From the NCBI GenBank assembly GCA_003244105.1, contig QHBK01000003.1, positions 98,394 to 162,393 on the forward strand: a stretch of DNA of 64,000 bases, given 5' to 3'. Positions 42,710-51,753 of the stretch are shown here, one piece after another; within the stretch, counting starts at the first letter, position 1, and each line of letters starts with the position of its first letter. The notes under the pieces are model-generated. The model worked only from the letters and a program-made list of their open reading frames with translations. It ran no database searches and was not told the origin of the DNA. This DNA comes from Candidatus Eremiobacter antarcticus. GTDB taxonomy: Bacteria; Vulcanimicrobiota; Vulcanimicrobiia; Eremiobacterales; Eremiobacteraceae. The translations under genes and the position numbers were made by a program.

Positions 42710-43792
42710 TCATACGACCGCGGCCTGACGGAGCAGCCAGATGCCGGTGAGCGAGAACAAGACGTTGGGAAGCCAAGCCATCGCCAGGCTTATACCCGGC
42801 TGCGATTGTCCTATCGCGAGACAGATCGTCGTCGCCACGTAAAAGGCGAACACGATGGCGATGCTGATGCCGAAGCCCGCACCCGACGATGACCTCTGGC
42901 GGCTGATGCCGAGCGGAATGGCGAGCAGCGTGAACACCAAGCTTGCGAACGGCCGCGCAAGCTTGCTGTGATACGTGACCAGCAGACGGTCGTAGCGTGC
43001 CGTGTCCGTCGTCTTCACGCCGCTGTCCAACAGCCGTCCGATCTCTCCGCGGCTCATGTCTTCCGGTTGCTTGCGCTGTTCCACGAGTTGGCTGGGGTCG
43101 GCCCCGATGTCGATCGACAGCTCCGGATTTTGCGCCCGTTGGCAGCACGGATTGAGAATGAATTCGGTGGCATCGAAGAACTTCCACGACACTCCGTTGA
43201 AGCGGCCGCGCGGCGCGAACAGCAGCGAGGCCGGCACCGATCCCCGAAACACCTCAATGGTCGTGTTCTGCAGCTCATCCGTCGCCGGGTCGAACCCCTG
43301 CGCCATGGTCAGCTGCACATCGCCGTTGGGCAGCACGTTGCGGACGAGCTGATTGCTCAAAAGATCGGAACCGCCGGCTTGGATCTCGCGCCGCAGGATT
43401 TCGTTGGCTTTGGCGCTGGCCGTCGGGACGACCAGTTCTTGGAAGAGCAGGCCGACAAGCGAAGCCGCCAATCCGACGGCCATCAGCGGCGCGCCGATGC
43501 GGTAGATGCTCACGCCGCCGGCGCGCATCGCGGTGATCTCGGAATCGTACGACAGCCGGCTCATGGCCAAGAGAACTGCCAGCAGCATGGACATTGGGAA
43601 TGTCAAGACGAGCGTGGACGGCAGCGAGTACAAGAAGTACTTTCCGGCTGCGAAGAGGCTGGCATGCTGTTCTGACACAAGGCGCGCGATGTTCAGCAAT
43701 TGCCCGGCCACGAACAGCAATGTGAAAGCGGCCAAGCCGAACAGAAACGGGCCGCCCAGAGCGTGCACCATATAGCGGTCCAGAATTTTCAC
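42710..43792 (-). CDS. LptF/LptG-family LPS export permease
   Basis: A 360-residue permease beginning MKILDRYMVHALGGPFLFGLAAF. Membrane helices at about 12-32, 60-80 and 100-120 are followed by a beta-jellyroll periplasmic domain (residues about 140-265), then three C-terminal helices with TLLAIPLGISRQR. Lpt permeases form the membrane part of the ABC exporter that lifts LPS toward the outer membrane. Only one such gene is present; E. coli has separate LptF and LptG. It overlaps lptB by 4 bp. Confidence 0.93.
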   Translation of the reverse strand: MKILDRYMVHALGGPFLFGLAAFTLLFVAGQLLNIARLVSEQHASLFAAGKYFLYSLPSTLVLTFPMSMLLAVLLAMSRLSYDSEITAMRAGGVSIYRIGAPLMAVGLAASLVGLLFQELVVPTASAKANEILRREIQAGGSDLLSNQLVRNVLPNGDVQLTMAQGFDPATDELQNTTIEVFRGSVPASLLFAPRGRFNGVSWKFFDATEFILNPCCQRAQNPELSIDIGADPSQLVEQRKQPEDMSRGEIGRLLDSGVKTTDTARYDRLLVTYHSKLARPFASLVFTLLAIPLGISRQRSSSGAGFGISIAIVFAFYVATTICLAIGQSQPGISLAMAWLPNVLFSLTGIWLLRQAAVV

Positions 43793-44547
43793 AATCGAAA
43801 GCTCTCACCTAAATAGAATTGGCGAGCGACCGGACTGGCAGCGACCTCCGCCGCCGTTCCCGACACCTCGATGCGTCCGCGGTTCAGGATGTAGGCGCGG
43901 TCGACGATGGCAAGCGTTTCTCGCACAGCGTGATCGGTGATGAGAACGCCGAGTCCCTTGGCCTTCAGCAGCCGGATGATCTCTTGGATGTCCGCTACCG
44001 CGATCGGGTCGATCCCGGTGAACGGCTCGTCGAGGAGCAAGAAGGACGGGTCCGTCGCAATCGCGCGCGCTATCTCGACGCGCCGGCGTTCGCCGCCCGA
44101 AAGCGTCTCCGCGTTTGCGTCTGCCAGTGCCTCCAGGCCGAACTCCGCCAGCAAGGACGGCAAACGGCGCTCTTGGTCGCTTGCACGGACGCCCCGCTGT
44201 TCCCAGATCAGCCGCAGATTATCGGCCACCGAGAGACGCCGGAACACCGATGTCTCTTGCGCCAGATATCCGATGCCTTCGCGGGCGCGCACGTGCATGG
44301 GCTCATGCGTGATATCCAGTTCCGAACCGTCGCCTCGCTTGAGCACGACGGTGCCGCCGTCAGGGCGCACCAGGCCCACGACCATGTAGAACGTCGTCGT
44401 CTTGCCCGCTCCGTTGGGCCCGAGCAATCCGACGACTTCGCCTGCGCGGACGACCACGCTCACACCGTCGACCACGAGACGGGCGCCGTAGCTTTTCGTG
44501 AGCGAGAGGACGTCGATGAATTCCGGGCGAGGCTGCGCGATGCTCAT
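43789..44547 (-). CDS. lptB: LPS export ABC transporter ATPase LptB
   Basis: A 252-residue ABC ATPase. Walker A GPNGAGKTT at 43-51, Q-loop region YLAQETSVFRRLSVADN near 108, signature LSGGERRRVEIARA near 150, Walker B LLLDEPFTGIDPIAV, and an H-loop ITDHAVRE near 213. The EPFTGIDPIAV and ETSVFRRLSV blocks are specific for LptB. It energises LPS extraction by LptF/G. Confidence 0.97.
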   Translation of the reverse strand: MSIAQPRPEFIDVLSLTKSYGARLVVDGVSVVVRAGEVVGLLGPNGAGKTTTFYMVVGLVRPDGGTVVLKRGDGSELDITHEPMHVRAREGIGYLAQETSVFRRLSVADNLRLIWEQRGVRASDQERRLPSLLAEFGLEALADANAETLSGGERRRVEIARAIATDPSFLLLDEPFTGIDPIAVADIQEIIRLLKAKGLGVLITDHAVRETLAIVDRAYILNRGRIEVSGTAAEVAASPVARQFYLGESFRL

Positions 44548-45131
44548 CGCTGCAGACCGGTTGGGGCGGGCGCCGGAGTGTCTCCGAACAGCCGTATCTG
44601 CTGAAGGTCGAGATCCGCGACAGCTCGCTTCCCGGTCAAACGGTACCCGCCCGCAGAGCCCGCTACCACATGGCCGATCGCCGTCAGCAGCTGAGTCTTA
44701 TCGTTGTACATCATGGTGTCCGATCGTAGCGTGTCTCCGCCGGCGGTCTTGGCCAGCACTCCTCCGGACAGGGCGATGTTGTGGCTTGTCTGATCGACGA
44801 GCGCGGCAGGAGCACGCACGGTCAAGCGCGCTGCGCCCTCCTTATAGAAGAAAAGCGTATTATCTTTGAACGTCCCTTGGTGGACGTCGGTCGCGTACAC
44901 GACGCTTGCCGCCAGAAGCTGATAGTCCGGCTTGCCGTGCACGATGTTGCTGATGGTGACGGGACGGCCGCGCGCACCTCGCGCGCTGATCCGATAACCG
45001 AGCGCCCGAGGGGCGGCGCTTGCGTGCGGCGCCCCACGCGGCGACGACGGCGCCTGCTGCGGGTGGCCGTGCGTGCACGCCGTCGCGGCAGCAGACACGA
45101 TCACCATGCAGAGACGCGCGATCGTCCTCAT
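44544..45131 (-). CDS. lptC: LptC-like LPS export lipoprotein
   Basis: A 195-residue protein whose ATG overlaps the O-antigen ligase stop (ATGA). It has a lipobox-like signal ending AATAC and a beta-jellyroll LptC domain with a series of strands (TISNIVHGKPDYQLLA, SHNIALSGGVLAKT, QLLTAIGHVV, LDLQQIRLFGD). LptC normally has a membrane helix; here a lipid anchor is likely. LptC receives LPS from LptB-FG and passes it to LptA. No separate LptA or LptD is in the window. Confidence 0.82.
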   Translation of the reverse strand: MRTIARLCMVIVSAAATACTHGHPQQAPSSPRGAPHASAAPRALGYRISARGARGRPVTISNIVHGKPDYQLLAASVVYATDVHQGTFKDNTLFFYKEGAARLTVRAPAALVDQTSHNIALSGGVLAKTAGGDTLRSDTMMYNDKTQLLTAIGHVVAGSAGGYRLTGKRAVADLDLQQIRLFGDTPAPAPTGLQR

Positions 45132-46375
45132 CCGCCGTCCTCTGCCGGCTTTTGCTCGTCCGCGATTGCGAAGATCAGGCCGAGCATCGGCCACGACAAG
45201 ATGAGCAAGAACGTGGTCACGACATCGATGAGATTCTGCAAACCCGAGGCTGCAAACCCTGCCGTGACCGCCGCGAACAGCAAGGATTGTTCTCCCGTCC
45301 AGGTGGGCTTGGTTCTCGCGCGCCGGACAACCGCCCGCGCGGCCTCAAGCACGAGCCATACGAACGCCGACAGGCCGAGGATGCCGTTCTCGATGAGCAG
45401 CTGCAAGGGAACGCTGTGCGCGTGCACTTCGTCCACCAGGGTCTGCGGCAACTTCAGCGCGGGATAGGCCACGTGGAAGTTGAGCGGTCCTACACCGGTC
45501 AGGGCAAAGCGCTCGACGAGACGCAGCGCCGCGGCCCAAACGGCCAGGCGCGAGGCGTTCTCGCTCGGATCGTGCGCCACATCGCGAAACGCCAGCAGCA
45601 TGAGCGCGAGTGAGACGGCAGCCAAGGCGGCATAACCGAGGATGGCTGTCCTCCCCAGGCGCCGCATGAAGAGGTACATCGCGCAGATCAAACTCACGAT
45701 GGCTGCGCGCGAAACCGAAAGCAGCAGCCCGAGTATGCCGATCGTCGCGGCGACAAGACCCAGCGCGCGCAGCCAGCGAGGCGCGGCCGTCTGCGCAAGG
45801 CCCAGCGGTATGACGAAGAGCAGATACCCTGCGAATTCGTTAGGGTGCAAAAACGTCCCGGACGCGCGGCCGTGCTCGTAGGCGAACATGGCCGGCGGTT
45901 CACGCATAAGAGAAAGCGCAATCGCGAACAGCGCCGCGGCGCTCGCGGACGACAAGAAGCACGCTAGAAAGCAGCGCCGTGTTTTCGCATCTCCCAAAAC
46001 CGCGACGGCGGCTGCAAAACAGATGACGCCTCCGGCCTGACATGCCAGGCTGAAGGAGCTGACTGCAAAGTTCACACCGACGGCCGCCGCCAGCAACTGG
46101 GTCGCAAACAGCGCGACGAGCGGCGCCGCGAGCGAGCGTGGAAAACGCGGAAATCGCTGAGCGATCAAAGCCGGCAAAGACACGCCGGCGCTGATCGCCA
46201 TGATGGCGGTGATGCACCACCCGAGGAGCTTGCTCGCGTGCGGAGCCGCCGCGGGCAAAGTCCCTGCGAACACGATCAGCAACGGCAGAAGCGGCCCCAA
46301 CAGCGCGACCGCGAACGGCATCACTGCGGTCGCTCTGAACAGCCGGACTGCTCTGTGGTCCGCTCGAGCCCTCAC
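45128..46375 (-). CDS. O-antigen ligase / polymerase family membrane protein
   Basis: A 415-residue protein with about eleven hydrophobic helices and a large periplasmic loop carrying VHAHSVPLQLLIENGILGL, the H-x-S/N-x-x-L...E-x-G-I-L-G pattern of the Wzy_C/WaaL family. WaaL ligases attach O-antigen to lipid A-core; Wzy polymerases join its repeats. Position inside the LPS operon favours the ligase. It overlaps the lpxB-like gene by 4 bp and lptC by 4 bp. Confidence 0.88.
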   Translation of the reverse strand: MRARADHRAVRLFRATAVMPFAVALLGPLLPLLIVFAGTLPAAAPHASKLLGWCITAIMAISAGVSLPALIAQRFPRFPRSLAAPLVALFATQLLAAAVGVNFAVSSFSLACQAGGVICFAAAVAVLGDAKTRRCFLACFLSSASAAALFAIALSLMREPPAMFAYEHGRASGTFLHPNEFAGYLLFVIPLGLAQTAAPRWLRALGLVAATIGILGLLLSVSRAAIVSLICAMYLFMRRLGRTAILGYAALAAVSLALMLLAFRDVAHDPSENASRLAVWAAALRLVERFALTGVGPLNFHVAYPALKLPQTLVDEVHAHSVPLQLLIENGILGLSAFVWLVLEAARAVVRRARTKPTWTGEQSLLFAAVTAGFAASGLQNLIDVVTTFLLILSWPMLGLIFAIADEQKPAEDGG

Positions 46376-47574
46376 GTGCGCTGCGATACCTCGGACAAAA
46401 CTGCAGCCGCGACCGCAGCGGCCCCACCGGGCTGCCCCATGCGGCTACGGCCTGTCTCCGCCATGTGCCGCATGAGCGCGGGATCCTCCACCACTCGCAT
46501 TGCGCCCGCGGCGAACTCGCGTAGCGAAGAGGGGAGCACCAGCAGCGCGTCGCCGAGCAGGCGTTTTTGCCGCATCCGGTACCAGCGCATTCGCTCGGGC
46601 CGTTCGCCCGCTTCCGCGGCAGCCAAGACAGGCCGCCCTAGGCCCGCCGCTTGCTCGTTCGCCGTGCCTGCTTGTCCGAAGACGATATCGCTTCCGTGGA
46701 TGATATCTGCGAAAGCGCCTCGCACCAAAGCGATGCTCAGGTTCTCTGCTGTATTGCGGGCGATGATCCCGCTGGTGGCCGCGTCCTTGCGCAGCGGCGG
46801 CAACGCGAAGCCGGCTGCTTCGACCGATTGGCGGATGTCTTCGGCGCGGACACTTGACGCTAGCGAGACGAACGCTTGTACGCGACGGCCGCTCGACGCC
46901 AACATCTCGGCCAACGCTCGGATTCGCTTCGCCATCTCCCCGGCATTGGCGGCCGCATCCGTGCGGCTGCCCGGCAGCACACCGATCTTCAATGCCGCCT
47001 CATCCAACATCAGATCGGCGTCGGTGCGCAACAGGCCGTCCATCATCACGTTGCCGGCGTAATGCGCACGCACTCCGGCCCTGCTCAGGGCATCTGCGGT
47101 CGGCGCGTCCCGTGCGAACGCCGCCGCGGCACGCCGTGCGATGCTCACTTCAACACGGCTGTGCGGGGCCACGAGCTCAGACTTCGCCGTGGCGACGAAA
47201 AAGGTCGGCCGGCGCGCGAAGAGACTCAGCGCTAAACAGTAGATGTCGCCGACCGCGATGATGACGTCGCGGTGTGTTTGCGAGCGCAGGTACGTCACTT
47301 GCGCGACCGTCAAAGGACCCAAACCCGCGAGCAGGTCCCGTGCCAGCTGCCGCCAGTTCCAATTCGCGACGAGTCCGCCTGATGGCATCGTCCGGCGCGG
47401 TCCCACGAGCGGCGGCCAGGTTTCAGCCTCAGACGCGCTCACCAACGGCAGATGTCCCACTCGGGCTGCCGAAGCGCCGGCGGCGATGGCGCGAGCGATG
47501 TACTGCGCGATTGCGGCTTCTCCGAAGCCGTTGCTGACGAGCAGGATGTCGGGAGCGCCGCGAGCATGGCTCAT
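46372..47574 (-). CDS. lipid-A-disaccharide synthase-related protein (LpxB paralogue)
   Basis: A 400-residue GT-B protein beginning DILLVSNGFGEAAIAQYIA, the pattern of the LpxB-related family (TIGR03492) found mainly in Cyanobacteria and Deinococcus-like bacteria. A C-terminal IVFGQAGTANEQAAGLGRPVLA segment is the nucleotide-sugar site. True lpxB lies two genes upstream, so this is a second, divergent enzyme; substrate unknown. Its start overlaps the metallophosphoesterase stop by 4 bp and its end overlaps the O-antigen ligase-like gene by 4 bp. Confidence 0.88.
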   Translation of the reverse strand: MSHARGAPDILLVSNGFGEAAIAQYIARAIAAGASAARVGHLPLVSASEAETWPPLVGPRRTMPSGGLVANWNWRQLARDLLAGLGPLTVAQVTYLRSQTHRDVIIAVGDIYCLALSLFARRPTFFVATAKSELVAPHSRVEVSIARRAAAAFARDAPTADALSRAGVRAHYAGNVMMDGLLRTDADLMLDEAALKIGVLPGSRTDAAANAGEMAKRIRALAEMLASSGRRVQAFVSLASSVRAEDIRQSVEAAGFALPPLRKDAATSGIIARNTAENLSIALVRGAFADIIHGSDIVFGQAGTANEQAAGLGRPVLAAAEAGERPERMRWYRMRQKRLLGDALLVLPSSLREFAAGAMRVVEDPALMRHMAETGRSRMGQPGGAAAVAAAVLSEVSQRT

Positions 47575-48299
47575 CGCTGCTGCAGCGGCAACAGCTCGTA
47601 AGACACAAGCGAAACATCCGCTGCGGCACGCAACGACAATCGCCCGACGTGGCGTGCATAGGCGCCGGCATGCACGATTGGCACACGACCCACGAACTCC
47701 GGGCGCTGCAGCGTGTCATGGCTGTGACCGCCAATGATCGCATGCAGCGAAGGCCAGCGCTGCGCGATTTGACGGTCAGCCGCAAGTCCCATGTGCGAGA
47801 GAAGAACGGTCAGGTCAGACGAGGAGCCGGTGCTCATCGCTTCATCTAAGGCGGCGTCCGCGCTCAAGAATCTCCAGCCAAAGATCTTCTCCCAGCCGCT
47901 GCCCGTGCGGTATTGGGGAGCCAAAAGGGCAAGGAACCTCACCCGCAGCGCACCCGCCTCGCTCGTGACTTCTCTTCTGAACGCGCGGCCGCGCGAACGC
48001 AAGTCGACGAGATTCGAGCAGACGAGCGGCGCGCGCAAGAGGTGCGCTCGCGCCAACATGCAGCGGTGGAGGTAGTGGAACTCACGGTTGCCCACGGCCA
48101 GGGCGCAGTACGGCGCGTCATTGAGCTCCTCGACGACAGGTTCGCGGCTTCTATAGACGGTGGAAGAGCCGGCCAGCGCATCTCCGCAGTCCACGAGCAA
48201 GGCGCCCGGTTCGACGAGACGCTCGAGCTGTGCCGCAAATCCCAGGCGGCCGTGTATGTCCGACGTATGGTAGATCACTGCGGTGCGCTCGTCCCTCAT
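47571..48299 (-). CDS. calcineurin-like metallophosphoesterase, candidate LpxH analogue
   Basis: A 242-residue cytoplasmic phosphoesterase with all metal motifs: HTSDIHG (D-x-H) near residue 11, DCGDALAG near 37, VGNREFHY near 70, LLSHMGLAADR near 167 and GGHSHD near 190. The third motif has Arg where most family members have His (GNHE); LpxH also has Arg there (GNRD). LpxH removes UMP from UDP-2,3-diacylglucosamine between LpxD and LpxB. It is otherwise closer to the N-terminal domain of 5'-nucleotidases but half their length. It overlaps lpxB by 4 bp. Confidence 0.75.
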   Translation of the reverse strand: MRDERTAVIYHTSDIHGRLGFAAQLERLVEPGALLVDCGDALAGSSTVYRSREPVVEELNDAPYCALAVGNREFHYLHRCMLARAHLLRAPLVCSNLVDLRSRGRAFRREVTSEAGALRVRFLALLAPQYRTGSGWEKIFGWRFLSADAALDEAMSTGSSSDLTVLLSHMGLAADRQIAQRWPSLHAIIGGHSHDTLQRPEFVGRVPIVHAGAYARHVGRLSLRAAADVSLVSYELLPLQQR

Positions 48300-49465
48300 G
48301 CACGCGCAGGCGAGCGTTGCAAAACGGAGCTGACGAACGCCGCTATCTGCTGCAGCGCGTCGTTCGGACCCAACGCAGCACGCAGTTCGGCGTATCCGTC
48401 CAGCTGACGGCTGACGACGGTCTGATCCTCGACAAGCTGCAGCGACTCTTTGACCAGGTTGTCAGGGGTGAAATCGCTCTGCAAGAGCTCGGGGACGATC
48501 AGTCTTCCTAGAACGAGGTTCGGCAGCGTGATCGTGCGCATCAAGTGAGCCGGCACTTTGCGGCGGGCGATGCGGTACTGCATGCGGGAGATCGCGTAAA
48601 AGGCGACCTGGGGCACCGCGCACAGCGCCGTCTCAAGCACGGCCGTACCCGAGGCGGTCCAAGCGAGCTGCGCACGCTTCACAACATCCACGGCGGGCGT
48701 GCGCTCGATCTGTGCGTCTTGAGGCCCTGCAAACCGCGGCCACAGCGCGGCGATCTGCGCCGCTCGAGCGCCTGAAGATGCGACGATGATGAAGCGCGCG
48801 CGGGAGGCGGCGCGCATACGTTGCGCCGCACGCGCGAGCGTCGGCAGGAACCGAGCGACCTCTTCTTGCCGGCTGCCGGGCAGGATCGCGATCAACGGCG
48901 ATGCGCTTTCAGACGTCGCAGCGGCGGCCTCCTCGGGCGTGCGGGCAGCGATGACTGAGACCAACGGATGGCCGAAATGCTCGATCGGCAAACCCAACCG
49001 CCGGTAGAAATCCCGCTGGTGGGTGAACGGGGTGAGCGCAAGAGCGTGTGCGGCGACCGCGCGCGCTTGGCGCTCGTTGTCGACCCAAGCCCCGGGCGGA
49101 AAATAGTACAGCACTGTGCCGTCGTAGCCGTGGCGACGCAGCCGCCGCAGCAGCGGCAAGTTGAAGCCGCCGGCGTCGACGGGGACGAGAAGCCGAGGCG
49201 GTTGTCTGCGCAAGCGGGTATCGAGCCAGCAGAGAATCCCATACAGCAGCGGGAGCTTGGGGATCACAGACAGCGGCCCGAGGCTGGCAAGCTCTGTGGA
49301 GTCATAGACGACCGCGGCGCCGGCGGTCCGCAGCGAATGTCCCCCGACCGCCGCCACGCGCGACTCGGGCTGCAGCGCGACAAGAGCTTTCGCCAGCAAA
49401 GACGCCTCGAGATCGCCCGACGCTTCGCCCGCGACGAAGAAGACATCCGCGGGCGCAAGGCTCAA
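48296..49465 (-). CDS. lpxB: lipid-A-disaccharide synthase
   Basis: A 389-residue GT-B enzyme that joins UDP-diacylglucosamine and lipid X. The signature FFVAGEASGDLEASLLAKAL begins at residue 9, VPVDAGGFNLPLLRRLR near 95, GHPLVSVI near 160, ILPGSRQEEVARFLP near 190 and an SGTAVLETAL segment near 268. The ATG overlaps the lpxA stop. Some acidic residues of E. coli LpxB are changed (DFPGFN to DAGGFN), but the enzyme appears intact. Confidence 0.95.
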   Translation of the reverse strand: MSLAPADVFFVAGEASGDLEASLLAKALVALQPESRVAAVGGHSLRTAGAAVVYDSTELASLGPLSVIPKLPLLYGILCWLDTRLRRQPPRLLVPVDAGGFNLPLLRRLRRHGYDGTVLYYFPPGAWVDNERQARAVAAHALALTPFTHQRDFYRRLGLPIEHFGHPLVSVIAARTPEEAAAATSESASPLIAILPGSRQEEVARFLPTLARAAQRMRAASRARFIIVASSGARAAQIAALWPRFAGPQDAQIERTPAVDVVKRAQLAWTASGTAVLETALCAVPQVAFYAISRMQYRIARRKVPAHLMRTITLPNLVLGRLIVPELLQSDFTPDNLVKESLQLVEDQTVVSRQLDGYAELRAALGPNDALQQIAAFVSSVLQRSPARA

Positions 49466-50280
49466 CGTTTCAGGATGCCGCGATCCGTCTCTTCTTGCAA
49501 GAACGCGATGAGCTCACGGCCTTCGTCGGTCACGAGCGTAGCGCGCAGGCGTTCGACCGCGACGGAAAGATTCGCGTTCGAGCGGTAGAGGATGCGATAC
49601 GCTTCTTTCAGCTCCGCGACAGCATCCGCCGAGATGTCGTTGCGTTTCAGACCCACTGAGTTGAGGCCGTAGACCGTCATCGGGTTGCCTTCGACGAGCA
49701 TGAACGGCGGGATGTCCTTGACGACCTTGCTCTTTCCCCCGACCATGGCGAGGCGGCCGATGCGGACGAACTGGTGCACGCCGACCATGCCGCCGATGTT
49801 GGCGTTGTCGCCGACGATGACGTGACCGGCGAGCTGTGAGAGATTTGACATGACGACCCGGTTGCCGATGCGGCAATTGTGGGCGATGTGCACGTATGCG
49901 AGCAGATGGTTGTCGTCGCCGATGACCGTGTCGGAGCCCTCGCCTGTGCCGCGATTGATGGTGACGAACTCGCGGATCACGTTGCGGTCGCCGATGCGCA
50001 CGTAGGAGACTTCCCCGCGGTACTTCTTGTCCTGCGATGACGCGCCGATCACGGAGAAGGGGTGGATCTCACAGTCGCGTCCGATGATCGTGTGGCCGTT
50101 CACGACCACGTTGGAGAGCAGTTTGGTGCCGTCGCCGATCTTGGCGCGCTCGCCGATGAGAGAAAACGGTCCAACCTCGACACCGCGCCCCAACTGCGCG
50201 TCGGGGTGCACGATCGCCAACGGATGGATATTCAGAGACGCATGTGCCGAGACCGCCTCTCGCCGCGCAGCGCTTCGCAT
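49462..50280 (-). CDS. lpxA: acyl-ACP--UDP-N-acetylglucosamine O-acyltransferase
   Basis: A 272-residue left-handed beta-helix enzyme that starts lipid A synthesis. Repeats run from [14 protein letters not shown] (residue about 18) on; the catalytic His region [11 protein letters not shown] and [13 protein letters not shown] near 165 are present, then a C-terminal helical domain. The ATG shares one base with the fabZ stop (TGATG); the longer frame above it is fabZ in another frame. Confidence 0.96.
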   Translation of the reverse strand: MRSAARREAVSAHASLNIHPLAIVHPDAQLGRGVEVGPFSLIGERAKIGDGTKLLSNVVVNGHTIIGRDCEIHPFSVIGASSQDKKYRGEVSYVRIGDRNVIREFVTINRGTGEGSDTVIGDDNHLLAYVHIAHNCRIGNRVVMSNLSQLAGHVIVGDNANIGGMVGVHQFVRIGRLAMVGGKSKVVKDIPPFMLVEGNPMTVYGLNSVGLKRNDISADAVAELKEAYRILYRSNANLSVAVERLRATLVTDEGRELIAFLQEETDRGILKR

Positions 50281-50789
50281 CACATGTGTAATATCGACGC
50301 GTCGAGCCGGAAGAGCCGCGTGTCGGAGACGATGGAAAACGCGAGCTCTCCCGAGCACGCGAGCTGGTCATCCACGCGCGCTTCGGCATGCAGCCGGCCG
50401 ATGTTCATGCGCACCCACATGACGTTGACTTCCATCACGAGTTTGTCGCCCGGCACGACCGGGCGGCGGAACTTGACCTTGTCGACTCCCGCGAGATATG
50501 GCACGGTCGTGGTCTGGCTGTTGGGCTCCAAGATGGCCGTGCCGCCCAGCTGGGCCATGGCCTCGATGATCAAGACGCCCGGCATGACCGGGTTGTTCGG
50601 GAAGTGGCCCGTGAAGAAAGGCTCGTTGAAGGTGACGTTTTTGTAGCCCACGGCCCGTTTTTGCGGGTCGAGCTCCGTGATGCGATCGATGAGCAGCATC
50701 GGGTAGCGATGCGGCAAGATGTCCATGATCGAGCGGACATCGACGTAAGCCAAGGGCTTATCTCCGGCGTGCAGACGATACAGCGGCAC
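50280..50789 (-). CDS. fabZ: 3-hydroxyacyl-ACP dehydratase FabZ
   Basis: A 169-residue hot-dog-fold dehydratase. The family core [16 protein letters not shown] begins near residue 22 with the catalytic His of LPHRYP, then [20 protein letters not shown] with the catalytic Glu near 76. A 20-residue N-terminal extension is unusual. FabZ and LpxA compete for the same 3-hydroxyacyl-ACP, and the two genes are coupled by a one-base overlap. It follows lpxC by 85 bp rather than being fused to it. Confidence 0.95.
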   Translation of the reverse strand: MPLYRLHAGDKPLAYVDVRSIMDILPHRYPMLLIDRITELDPQKRAVGYKNVTFNEPFFTGHFPNNPVMPGVLIIEAMAQLGGTAILEPNSQTTTVPYLAGVDKVKFRRPVVPGDKLVMEVNVMWVRMNIGRLHAEARVDDQLACSGELAFSIVSDTRLFRLDASILHM

Positions 50790-50874
50790 GGGGCCGCTTC
50801 GGGGCTGTGTTCTCGTACGCTCTCTCGCTTCCCGGCTTGCCGAGGTTACGGGCGACGCGGCCGGCGTCGGACGG

Positions 50875-51753
50875 TCAACGCGCTCCGGCCGCGGCGCGCA
50901 GGGGCGCCCGCAGCTCGCGCGCCGCCGCCACGTGCAACGCGTGTCCGGATTTGAGCGCGATCACCTCGAAGCTCGGATGCATCCCGAGCAAGGCGAAATC
51001 GCCGATGAGGTCGAGCACCTTGTGACGCACGATCTCATCCGGGAAGCGCAGCGGCCCCATGTACTCGTGCCGGTCGATGACCACCGCATTGTCGAGAGAA
51101 CCGCCCAAGGCCAAGCCCTGACGGTACAAGGCCTCCACTTCCGAGCGGAAGCCAAACGTCCGGTTGGGCGCGATCTCACGCAAGAAATACTCCGGTGTGA
51201 GCGGCGGCGTCTCGAGGAACTGATTCCCGACCGGCTCGGGAAACGCGACGAAAAAGTTGATCTTGAACGTCTGCGATGGGACGCAGACGAGCAGCTTGTC
51301 GCCGTCACGATGCCAGTAGGGGGCGTTGAGCTCGAGGATGCGACGCGGCACGTGCTGTTCGCGCAGGCCGGCGCGAGCGATCGCTTGAGCGAACGGCAGC
51401 GCACTGCCGTCCATGACGGGGACCTCCTCGCCGTCGATATGGATCACCGCATTGTCGACGTCCATGCCCATCAGCGCGGCCAGCAGGTGCTCCACCGTGT
51501 TCACTTCTGCGGTGGAAGAGCCGAGCGTCGTGCAACGCACGGTCGAACGCACCGCCTCCGGAGTCGCGGCGATGCGCGACCCGTCGGCCAGCACGAAAGA
51601 AAAGCCGGCGTTCGCCGGCGCGGGAGATATCGTGACTGTCGTGGTGCAGCCGGTATGAAGACCGACGCCCGAGAGAGCAATGTCGCGTGCTAGGGTGTGC
51701 TGATACTTCACTTTCACCACAAGCGGGCGTTCACTGAGGCTTGCGCAGTTCAT
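50875..51753 (-). CDS. lpxC: UDP-3-O-acyl-N-acetylglucosamine deacetylase
   Basis: A 292-residue zinc deacetylase, the committed step of lipid A synthesis. A LSGVGLHTGC motif near 27, EHLLAAL with the first zinc His at 89, VMDGSA near 115, and HKVLDLIGD with the other zinc His and Asp near 244-248. The ATG lies 23 bp inside the end of lpxD, with AAGG upstream; the GTG pair near 51720 is a possible alternative. It ends with a conserved SGHALH near 275. Confidence 0.96.
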   Translation of the reverse strand: MNCASLSERPLVVKVKYQHTLARDIALSGVGLHTGCTTTVTISPAPANAGFSFVLADGSRIAATPEAVRSTVRCTTLGSSTAEVNTVEHLLAALMGMDVDNAVIHIDGEEVPVMDGSALPFAQAIARAGLREQHVPRRILELNAPYWHRDGDKLLVCVPSQTFKINFFVAFPEPVGNQFLETPPLTPEYFLREIAPNRTFGFRSEVEALYRQGLALGGSLDNAVVIDRHEYMGPLRFPDEIVRHKVLDLIGDFALLGMHPSFEVIALKSGHALHVAAARELRAPLRAAAGAR

